64,000 nt of DNA from Zoroaster sp. YZ-2022 (Eukaryota; Echinodermata; Asteroidea; Forcipulatida; Zoroasteridae). Position numbers and translations under genes: made by a program. The stretch covers positions 22,242,163 through 22,306,162 of the forward strand of contig CM055830.1 of assembly GCA_029582265.1 (NCBI GenBank), in the 5' to 3' direction. Of this stretch, positions 33,801-45,800 are shown piece after piece (within the stretch, counting starts at the first letter, position 1; each line of letters opens with the position of its first letter). A model generated the notes under the pieces. That model was not told where the DNA came from, did no database searches, and was given only the letters and a program-made list of their open reading frames with translations.

Positions 33801-36800
33801 AAAAAAAAAAAAACCGACCGAGATTTCAGCACTTTTGGGTCGGTCGGTGGAGGGCAACTCAACATTTATTTTGTGCCTTATTTACCGGTACCCAAGACTC
33901 GATCTGTTTTCAAATCGAATGGCCCCGGCCCTCACATGGTGCACTGCCTTCGCGCACACTAAAGGATCTGAAAAAATATCCTTTCTCTTCTACACATTTC
34001 CCCAATTTGACCAATCGGTCATTATTGGTACGTTCATATACAAAAAAGCCTACTATTCCCACAAAACTCATTGTCAAATGGACAAATTTTGGAAATAGTC
34101 AAATACGGATTCACTGTATTTCAATTTGTATGACAAATACATCTTGGAAAACAAAAACAAAAAGTCAACAAAGATGTGGTGTCACCATAGCTCTATGGTG
34201 TCACTGAATGGGTTTGCACCATCATTATTTACGCTTACTACGTTTTTTTTTTTACACCGCAGCGACGGGTTTTGTACGCATTTCGCCCTTGTGTCAAGAC
34301 TATGAACCCATTCAGCACGCATGCGCGCGAAGGGAATTTCGACACGCAAAAAAAACCTACCATCAACTGGTCGACTGCAGCTTGGAGTTTTCTATCGTCG
34401 CGCGCCTAGGGTTTCGTAGTCTCTCTCTCAAGACCGGAATTGGCACTTTTACTACACATAACCCGTCGCTGCGGTGTAAAAGAAAAATACGCTTCCTGGT
34501 ACATTTTCCCCAGGCAATCCTATTTTCAGTATTTTTGCCCCAAAAATGATTACGCTTGTTTTCAACTTAAAAACCAAAAAGTCATGATATCGCGACAGGA
34601 GTTCACATCATGTCTGAAAATTTCAACGTGGTACATGCACAAAATAAATTGTTATGGAGAAAATTGAAAAAAATTAAGAATTATACTCTATGACTATGGA
34701 GTAGGTGGCAATCCTATTTTCAGTATTTTTGCCCCAAAAATGATTACGCTTTGTTTTCAACCTAAAACCAAAAAGTCATGATATCGCGACAGGAGTTCAC
34801 ATCATGTCTGAAAATTTCAACATGGTACATGCACAAAATAAATTGTTATGGAGAAAATTGAAAAAATTAAGAATTATACTCTATGGAGTAGGTGGCAATC
34901 CTATTTTCAGTATTTTTGCCCCAAAATGATTAATTGTTTTCAACTTAAAATCAAAAAGTCATGATATCGCGACAGGAGTTCACATCATGTCTGAAAATTT
35001 CAACGTGGTACATGCACAAAATAAATTGTTATGGAGAAAATTGAAAAAATAAGAATTATACTCTATGGAGTAGGTGGCAATCCTATTTTCAGTATTTTTG
35101 CCCAAAATTATTACGCTTGTTTTCAACCTAAAACCAAAAAGTCATGATATCGCAACAGGAGTTCACATCATGTCTGAAAATTTCAACGTGGTACATGCAC
35201 AAAATAAATTGTTATGGAGAAAATTGAAAAAATAAGAATTATACTCTATGGAGTAGGTGGCAATCCTATTTTCAGTATTTTTGCCCCAAAATTATTACGC
35301 TTGTTTTCAACCTAAAAACCAAAAAGTCATGATATCGCGACAGGAGTTCACATCATGTCTGAAAATTTCAACGTGGTACATGCACAAAATAAATTGTTAT
35401 GGAGAAAATTGAAAAAAATAAAAAATTATACTCTATGGAGTAGGTGGCAATCCTATTTTCAGTATTTTTGCCCAAAAATTATTACGCTTTGTTTTCAACC
35501 TAAAAACCAAAAAGTCATGATATCGCAACAGGAGTTCACATCATGTCTGAAAATTTCAACGTGGTACATGCACAAAATAAATTGTTATGGAGAAAATTGA
35601 AAAAAAATAAGAATTATACTCTATGGAGTAGGTGGCAATCCTATTTTCAGTATTTTTGCCCCAAAAATTATTACGCTTGTTTTCAACCTAAAAACCAAAA
35701 AGTCATGATATCGCGACAGGAGTTCACATCATGTCTGAAAATTTCAACGTGGTACATGCACAAAATAAATTGTTATGGAGAAAATTGAAAAAAATTAAAA
35801 ATTATACTCTATGGAGTAGGTGGCAATCCTATTTTCAGTATTTTTGCCCCAAAAATTATTACGCTTGTTTTCAACCTAAAAACCAAAAAGTCATGATATC
35901 GCAACAGGAGTTCACATCATGTCTGAAAATTTCAACGTGGTACATGCACAAAATAAATTGTTATGGAGAAAATTGAAAAAAAATAAGAATTATACTCTAT
36001 GGAGTAGGTGGCAATCCTATTTTCAGTATTTTTGCCCCAAAAATTATTACGCTTGTTTTCAACCTAAAAACCAAAAAGTCATGATATCGCGACAGGAGTT
36101 CACATCATGTCTGAAAATTTCAACGTGGTACATGCACAAAATAAATTGTTATGGAGAAAATTGAAAAATTAAAATTATACTCTATGGAGTAGGTGGCAAT
36201 CCTATTTTCAGTATTTTTGCCCAAAATGATTACGCTTGTTTTCAACTTAAAACCAAAAGTCATGATATCGCGACAGGAGTTCACATCATGTCTGAAAATT
36301 TCAACGTGGTACATGCACAAAATAAATTGTTATGGAGAAAATTGAAAAAAATAAGAATTATACTCTATGGAGTAGGTGGCAATCCTATTTTCAGTATTTT
36401 TGCCCCAAAATTATTACGCTTGTTTTCAACCTAAAACCAAAAAGTCATGATATCGCGACAGGAGTTCACATCATGTCTGAAAATTTCAACGTGGTACATG
36501 CACAAAATAAATTGTTATGGAGAAAATTGAAAAAATAAGAATTATACTCTATGGAGTAGGTGGCAATCCTATTTTCAGTATTTTTGCCCCAAAATTATTA
36601 CGCTTGTTTTCAACCTAAAAACCAAAAGTCATGATATCGCGACAGGAGTTCACATCATGTCTGAAAATTTCAACGTGGTACATGCACAAAATAAATTGTT
36701 ATGGAGAAAATTGAAAAAAATTAAAAATTATACTCTATGGAGTAGGTGGCAATCCTATTTTCAGTATTTTTGCCCCAAAAATGATTACGCTTTGTTTTCA

Positions 36801-39800
36801 ACTTAAAACCATATAGTCATGATATCGCGACAGGAGTTCACATCATGTCTGAAAATTTCAACGTGGTACATGCACAAAATAAATTGTTATGGAGAAAATT
36901 GAAAAAATTAAAAAATTATACTCTATGGAGTAGGTGGCAATCCTATTTTCAGTATTTTTGCCCCAAAAATGATTACGCTTTGTTTTCAACTTAAAACCAA
37001 AAGTCATGATATCGCGACAGGAGTTCACATCATGTCTGAAAATTTCAACGTGGTACATGCACAAAATAAATTGTTATGGAGAAAAAAAGGTACAAAGCCT
37101 TGCACATCTACGAGTTCGAGTGAATCACGCGCATCGCCAGTGTGCCGACAAGGCAAGCTTTTTAACCGGGCCCAACTCAGGCTAATGGTACAGTGGTCAA
37201 CTCGTTCATCACACTGGCACCCGACTAATGTCCGTACATGTACAATGTACCTCCTCCATGGAATGTACAGAGTACATAATTACACATTGTACATTGCAAC
37301 CATACTGGCTGGGTGGATGCCGGGTGTTGATCAATATGCTTAACTTCATACTTCATCCTTCATTCCGTCTACCTCTTTCAATACTCTCATAGCCTTGGTT
37401 TACGCTTGTTTTCAACTTAAAAAAACCAAAAAGTCATGATATCGAGGCAAAGTTTGTTCACATTTTGTGAGTAACATGATCCAAATCGCTTAACAAATAT
37501 TTCTATTGCATGACAAGGTACGTGTTCTCGTTCGACCAATAAGAAAACGTTTTACGCGCTATAGGCATTGTACACAGCGCGTAACGAATATTTATATTGG
37601 TTATTATGATGACGTATTGTTCTCGTTGGCCAATAGAACAAATTGTTACGCGCTATGCATAGGGATTGCACACGTGCTAACTCGTACATACCCTGAGTGC
37701 CTTCCAATGACTGGATCAAATTAGCGCGCGCGCTGGATCTTAGGATGAGAATGTAATTCCAGTTGGACGATAATTTGTTTGGTGACAATCAGTATTTTAC
37801 ACGCAAAGATCTAAATTACAGGTACACGTACATCATCTGACCAAAACATTTAAAGAAAAGTAGGATGCATGATATCTATTTATTTACTTATATTCATAGT
37901 TACTTTTTAATAATAATAAAGTGCAGGATTTATACCGAAATACCGGTTTTCAAAAATAAAACCGCGGTTTTATAAAATCATCCGTTTTTGAGCCCCAGAG
38001 CGGGTCAATTTATCCCGACAGTCGAGGCTTACGTTTACTGGTCCTCATCGTATCCTTGTTCTTCGGCAACGATTATTAAAACAACCCATGATAATTAGGA
38101 ACCCCGATGGATGAATTGTTATTTTAAGTCCAATTGTTAGTATCTGTTTGGCCCGCAACATACCTCAGTTCGGTAATCAATGCATTATAATTATTGTCCA
38201 TTTCGTAATTACACTCTGGAATATGATATATATTATTCTAAACGTATCCCCTTTCCGATGAAAAACAGATTAACAAGTAGGCCTATACCTAAATATACAC
38301 CTATCACGTACGCCTATCACAGCGGCACGCCAACCCATTCTCAGCACAGACACCTATTCTCATATGGGCAAGGTCAGTGGTATTCTGAGCAAATTGCGTG
38401 CATGTCCCCCGGCCGTTGTATACCACTACCAGTGTTTTTAGATTGGAAATTTACAGACACTTCGTAAGTGTTTTTAATCTTTTTATCGCCTCTTGTGTGC
38501 AAGTTGTACCGGTACGTGTTATACTCGGTTAAACCACGGTTAAACTTGCATCCTCATTATCACATTGAACAAAGGTTTACAGTTATGAATAACAAAGGAA
38601 ATCCTGGCCGGAAACCACTCGGTTAAAACGCGGTGAGAATGCGGTTGAATAGCCGGCTGAAATCAAAGGGTTAAACATGGGTTAAAACACGGTTAAAAAA
38701 ACATTTAACCGAGTCTCTTTATATTTTAACCGAGGAGATTTTCACAGTGTGTGGGCCGAGCATGGAGCCTTGGGGTACAGAATAGTCAAGAATAACAGGC
38801 TCGGAGATAGCGTTACCAATACAAACATGCTGGGGCCTATTTAAAAGGTAGGACTTACACCAATCCAGGGCTGTGTCATGTATTCCAAGATGATATTGAA
38901 GGCGGGAGAGAAGGATTTTGTGATCGACCGTGTCAAAAGCGGCGCTTAAGTCTAACAAAACTAATGCAGTGATTTTTCCATCATCCATGGCAGATAAAAT
39001 GTCATTGTTGACGTGGAGAAGAGCAGTTTCCGTTCCATGAAATGGTTTATAGGCTGACTGAAATGTGTCCGACAGGTTATTAGCACGAACATGGTCAGAG
39101 ATCCGTGATGAAACAACTCGCTCGATTGTTTTTCCAAGGTACTTTAAATTCGCTACCGGTCGGTAATTTTTGAAAACTTCCTTGTCCAAATAGGGTTTCT
39201 TCAGGAGTGGTTTAACATGAGCAACCTTCTGGCTATCAGGGAAACAACCGGAAGAAAGAGATCTGTTTACAATAATTGTGATATACTTAGCAAACACATC
39301 AATATTTTGTTTTATTAGCGAAGTTGGTACTGGATCAAGTTCACATGATTTTGATGGCGATTTCATGATGAGTTTCTTGATCTCTGTAACACTAGTAGGC
39401 TCAAACATAGACAGTCTACATTGTGGATCCTTGCGTGACGGTGTTTGTGATAGAATGGCAGGTACTGGGGGAAAAGAACGACGGATATGCTCAATTTTTG
39501 TGACAAAAAGTTTGAAAATGCATTTGCGAGGTCCTGATTGGAGTGTGTGGATGGAAGCACTGGAGTTTTGGGTTTATGAAGCAGCTTTTCAACAATTTTA
39601 AAGAGTTTTTTCTGATCGCCAGAGCTCTCTTCCACAAGAGATGAGTAGTGAGTTATTTTTGCCTGGTTAATCATGTTCTTCACAATATCACGTTGGTTAC
39701 AATGACGTAACACTGGAGAAAGTATACAATTATTTGGTAACCACCCCACAGTCGCCACTGTAAACATGTGCACACTGGTTCATGAATCAGTTTGATTCCT

Positions 39801-42800
39801 GGTAACCACCCACAGTCGCCACTGTAAACATGTGTACACTGGTTCATGAATCAGTTTGATTCCTGGTAACCACCCACAGTCGCCACTGTAAACATGTGCA
39901 CACTGGTTCATGAATCAGTTTGATTCCTGGTAACCACCCACAGTCGCCACTGTAAACATGTGTACACTGGTTCATGAATCAGTTTGATTCCTGGTAACCA
40001 CCCACAGTCGCCACTGTAAACATGTGCACACTGGTTCATGAATCAGTTTGATTCCTGGTAACCACCCCACAGTCGCCACTGTAAACATGTGCACACTGGT
40101 TCATGAATCAGTTTGATTCCTGGTAACCACCCACAGTCGCCACTGTAAACATGTGCACACTGGTTCATGAATCAGTTTGATTCCTGGTAACCACCCACAG
40201 TCGCCACTGTAAACATGTGTACACTGGTTCATGAATCAGTTTGATTCCTGGTAACCACCCACAGTCGCCACTGTAAACATGTGTACACTGGTTCATGAAT
40301 CAGTTTGATTCCTGGTAACCACCCACAGTCGCCACTGTAAACATGTGCACACTGGTTCATGAATCAGTTTGATTCCTGGTAACCACCCACAGTCGCCACT
40401 GTAAACATGTGCACACTGGTTCATGAATCAGTTTGATTCCTGGTAAAAATTTGTTTCAGTAATATATTCGAATGTGTCATGATATTAAAAAAATGGTCCA
40501 CTGTAATCCTGACAAGTACTATTGGTCTAATTCCAAACCTACATGTGTGAATAAGTACAGTATATTCATGCTTCTTCAACTCATTGAAGCTAAAACAAAA
40601 ACACCCATGCCTGAGTCATTGAAACCTGCATGTGACAGTGGTGTGTACGTGAAAATGTATGTGTTTTGCTCAGACCATACAGACAAACTAGGGATGCCCT
40701 TCAGTACTTTATTATGAAAGGACCTGAAGATTTGTTTGAATCTGGTGTTCTGCTAATGCTGAACGGAAACTTGAAAGTTATATTTCAGAATATATTTGCC
40801 GTTACCATTTGTGATAAATTGATACCGTTGCATTGTAGTCCAGACTACAACCCCCTTAACCCTCCTATATACAGTGCAGTTGCCATAGAATTGTCAGACC
40901 TTTCAAAACCTTTCAAGTTTGCTGTACTGAAGGGTTTGAAAGGTGAGAAAACTGTCTGACAAAAGGGACCTATGAAAGGTTTCGAAAGGTGTAACAACTC
41001 TCTGAACAAACTGGTGTTGAAATGTTTCAATACCTTTCAAAGGGTATTGAAAGGTGTGGTTGTTCAGTAGCAACAAATTCTGGAGGGTTTTAAAGGGTTC
41101 ATAATAATTGATAGCCATTTTGGCCCGTAAGCAGATTTTGAAAGGTTTTGAAAGGTCAAACCATAGGAGGGTTAAATAATGGGAGCATCTGTGCATGGGT
41201 TTAATTTCTAGACATGATCCATTTGTGTTTTCATTGGCCATCTCTACTCCACTGTATAATGTGGGAATATCTATGTGTACGTCTTAGCATGAGAATAGTT
41301 TATTATGAGTTCCTCTGTGGTATTAGTTTAAAAAAAATTTTTTTTTATATATATATAAAAGCAACTGTGAACAATAGCCACATCAGTAAATGACTAAAGA
41401 GGTCATCTGATAGGCCAATCAAATGGTTCACTGCAGACCAGAGTAAAAAAAAAAAAGAGAAGAATAAATATAAACATATTATGCAAAGGTGACATACATG
41501 AATACATGAATGAACTCAATTGAACTAAACTAATTAGAGAAATGACACCTGGCAAGGCATGGAGGGGAGCCCTACAAACTAATCCTACCTAACTGCAAAA
41601 CCTGATCCTACTGCACTGTTCTCCCGCAGCTTAAGGAACAAGTCCAGCCGGAACAGTATTCACAAGTGCTCTAGTAGGACAGGGAACTAGGCTACATGTT
41701 CTAACCAACCATGCCTTGATAGGCATTGCGCTCTGTATACATCAAGAGGAGGCAAGAGACAGGAGATACTTATGAACTTGAGTCTTGAAAGATTGGACGC
41801 CACTGTCAGAAATTTTCCCAACTACAGTTCAAGTATTTAAACAAATCTTTTGGATTACTTGTTGTCACTGTTCACAATAAATATTTTATGTCAAATGTTA
41901 TCCTGTCATCGTAACTGTTGTCAATGTTGTGGTTGCGTTGTCTTTCATACAGGGAAGAAGGCACCAACAAACCACAGCTTTCTAGTCGGCCGTTATCCAG
42001 CCTAGACCCTAGCAATCTCAGAAACTCACCCAACCTGTCGGCATCTACAAGCTCAAAAAGCAAGAAAAGTTACATGTCCTCCACAAATACAGTACTTTCA
42101 GCACCAGACACAGAGCAAGGTATTCCACTATGATTCTCAGTTTTTCAAAAGCTTTCAAATTTTTCTCGGTGGTCCACTTATTTTAAAAAAAATTTTTGTC
42201 ACATTTGAAATCTGTTCAGCTTTTCAAAATTATTGTAGACATATCCTTTCTAGAAATGAAATGAACACTTTGTGATCCCAAAAGGAACGTTCCATTTGGA
42301 ACAAATCATGGGAAACACCGAATGTGTCCTTGAGCAAGACACTTAACCATAATTGCTTCTCTCCACCCAGGGGTTAAATGGGTACCTGTGAGGGCAGAGT
42401 TGGTTGATTAGCCCTATATGCGCTGTAATGGCAGCAATTGAACTGTATACTCCCCAGCTGAGATGGTTTCAGGAATGATTTATGAGCCTTATGAGCAGGG
42501 GTAATGATATAATGCGCTTTGAGCACCACTTAGTTGGTGGATACGTGCGCTATATAAGTCCACACATTATTATTATTATTAATGCACCATCAGGCGGCAT
42601 GATTAGGCATTCCCAATTGGCACAGCTGGGAATGTTCCTTTACAAATGCACTGTGCCCGTTCCAAGTGGAACAGGCATGTTCCGAGTTCTGAGATGCTCC
42701 CTTACTACCTGATTGGAATATCCCATGTCAGTTCAACACACATCACAATGGAATCGGTTTCTTCATTTAAAATTTTTATTTTTTTATTTCCTTTAATAAC

Positions 42801-45800
42801 AAATCAGTAATAAAAAACACAAAGAAGCCACCACTTTCTTTGCAGGGCTACAAAAGGAATAACACATTATCATTTACATTAAAACAATATAAAAGGAAAC
42901 ACACAATGTTTATAAAGCGATAAAACGCCTCAACATGAGATCTCCGACACTCCCTCAGACCCTATCGTACCAAGACACGATGAGCTACAAAAAATCGTAG
43001 GGTCTGAATAAAAAGGGTTAGAATCGCCAAGAACGACTGACCGAGGTGAGCATGCATCGTGGCAGATCAAGGTACTAATGGAGTGTCATTTATCTCAGGT
43101 TTGGCAGAGATTAGTAAGTGACATTTCTAAGTCTAATCTCATTATTGAACAAGAAGATAAGATTTGGGTGGTTACCATATCTGAATTTACTAATACAAAG
43201 TTTGGCAATCACGATAACGTAATTAATAAACATATTATTAAGTCTTTTCTTATTATCAACACCAAAGATGACATCTTCGGCACTGAGAGTAATGTTGTTG
43301 TTAACATTGAAAGAAATCACGTGGTTGACATTGTCCCAAACATACCTGATTTTTTTTTTTGCAAAAAAAGAAAAAATTATCAATGTGATCAATAACATTA
43401 CAGGTGTCGCATATATTGGAGTCTGCTTTACCCATCTTATATAGCATAGTATTTGTTGGATAGATATTATGAAGAATTTTCCAGTTAAGGGATATAAGAC
43501 GTGCTTCATTGGTACATTGAGGGACTCTCTTCCATATGTGGTCCCAATTAAAATTGTAGTGGGGAAATTTGTTCATCCAAAAGTTATAACAAGTTGGCAC
43601 AGTGTATGTTGATTCAATCATGATATTTTTAAACACGCTGGCGTTGCATTTATGAATGCGTATGTTATTGAAATATCAGCGGTACCCTCATAAGGGACGA
43701 ACCTTGTTTTCCAATCTATAGGAAGAGCATTGCGAATAATAAAATAATCAATAAAAGTTCTTGGGTTATGCGGCATACAACGCTGGATATCTTGCACAGA
43801 TAACATTGTGCCCGTATCATCGAACAGGTCATTAACCCACACTCAAAATGTTTATGTCACTCCCAACCCATTGACTTTGTGCAGTGCACTCAAATAAATG
43901 CAAGGACATATGGCTTTAGTAGGAGGTCAAACCAAAACCACTGGACTGTAACTTATGCAGTATATACACAGCTCTGTGTGACTCTGCATATAACTTGTAA
44001 GATATACACAAGTGTGTTTGACTTTGCCACTATCTCCAGCACTCTTATACACATGTGTGAACAATTGGCAATGCAACCAAAAATGCTCAAGTGACTGTCT
44101 GTGGGTGCGGTGCTTACTGGGCCAAATTTCAGCCTGGGCATAGGAGGGTTAACCCTTATAAACCCCTTTCTAATCCAGTCATGCATATAGGGTTCTGTAT
44201 TGTTGAGTTGAATAACATTATTGTTGCATATGATTTCAGCACCAGGGTTTCTGGTATTATGATTGTATACAACAGGTTTTATGCTGAACCATGTTTTGAT
44301 CAGAGATGAGTAAAACATTGGTAAACTGTTAATGATACTGACACAATCGTTGCTCATATTGATAAACGAACAGTTACATTTGAATACATCAATGTCAAGA
44401 CCAATTTTGCCCACATGGTATAAAGCAATGTTTTTCCAAACAGCAACACTTTCGTTCACAAGTTTCTTTATCCAGGAGAGCTTCAATGAGTTGAGAAAAG
44501 ACTTAACGTGAAACGTTTTAATCCCACCCTTATCGTAATCGGAAATAACTGTTGTGCGCTTTACAGCTTCATTTCTATTCCAAACGAATTTTAAAAATAA
44601 ATTATTTAATTTTGTCACTACGTTGGCTGGAATATTAATAGCAGTAGCAATATATGTGAGTTGTGAAGCTAACAGAGTTTTTACGATTAAATTACGACCA
44701 ATCATTGATAACCCTCTCATTTTCCATGTGCGAATGGAGCTCTCAATTTTCTCATTTTTTCGTCCCAGTTACATAAAACTTTTTCAAGAGGAATGTTCGG
44801 ACTGAAAGTTATGCCCAGAATTTTTATGGTACTATTGGGAGAGACCTTCCAGTTGACATTACCAACCTTAAAATTGTTATTTTTAAAAGAACCAATCCAT
44901 ACTGCATCGCTTTTTTGTGATTAAGACAGAGACCAGAAAGTTGGGCAAACTTATCTAGAATGGACAAGGCATTCTGGGCCCATATTCATAAAAGCCTGCT
45001 AAGCCTAGTTGGCAACTAAATTGGCCCCTAACTGCCAATTAAGCCTAGTTGGATACTAAGTGTTATTCATAAAATGCTGCTAAGCTTAGTGGACTGCTAA
45101 GTTGTCTGCTAATTTTAGAGGTGATCTTGGGTACCTCTAAGTCACTAGTTGACAACTAAACCCTTCATTTGTATGTTTGACTCTGTGTTCACGATGCTGA
45201 GAACATAGAACTGCCTGTACATTGCATTCGATAGGCGCACACACACATTTCGTGCATGCACAGCTCTATTGTTAGACACATAAACATGCCACTCATATTG
45301 AAAGTGAAACTTACCCATATTGTGTTTTGTGGTTTGGAACAATGCCAACTGCTAAGTTAACAACCAACTAAATCCTAGTTGACAACTACCTGGCACTGTC
45401 CCTAGCAGGGTTTTATGAATATGAAAATAGCAAGAAACTATGGAGCAGGCAACTAGGCATTTAGCAGCCTGCAAAGGCCTAGTTGGCTGCTAGTTTAGCA
45501 GGCTTTTATGAATATGGGCCCTGGAGTGCATCTACAGAACTAACAAAAATGGTGGTATCCATCAGCAAAGGTAGATATCCTGACCTCGTTTCGGTTATAG
45601 TTTGCAAGTGGTAGAGGAATGCCATCAATAAGTGTAGATTGGCGGATTTTGCACGACAACAGTTCCACCGCTAATACAAAGAGAAGAGATGCAATTGGGC
45701 ATCCTTGTCTTACACTGCGCTCCACTCTAAAAAAAATTGGAAATATGACCATTATTAATTATACAGTTGGATGTGTTTTTAAAAACAGCAGAAACCCATT

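Larger units (their letters stand above)
30954..38749. mobile_element. 7.8-kb CACTA (EnSpm/CMC)-type DNA transposon, non-autonomous
   Basis: Ends are CACTGTGAAAATCTC in inverted orientation, with 3-bp target duplication TGT at 30951-30953 and 38750-38752. Both termini carry many subterminal CGGTTAAA motifs: left near 30968, 30993, 31047 and 31083; right near 38527, 38540, 38620, 38690 and inverted ones at 38703 and 38724. CACTR ends, a 3-bp duplication and subterminal arrays are the CACTA hallmarks. Removing the element and one TGT makes the flanking LINE reading frame continuous, so the borders are exact. No transposase frame is visible inside; it holds hairpins, minisatellites and a 188-bp satellite. 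Confidence 0.85.

Noticed and set aside
35355..36164. A series of near-identical 81-codon open frames in tandem, looking like a repeated gene family
   Set aside because: They follow the 188-bp satellite period, which is not a multiple of three, and have no conserved domain. They are by-products of the array.
39735..40445. CRISPR-like or coding tandem array
   Set aside because: The 64-bp units are identical along their whole length with no variable spacer and no open frame through the array.
43836..44720. LINE ORF2 C-terminal frame ending in [20 protein letters not shown]
   Set aside because: The last part is the translated end of the TTAA MITE, seen identically at 8525 and 25033; it is not part of the LINE protein.
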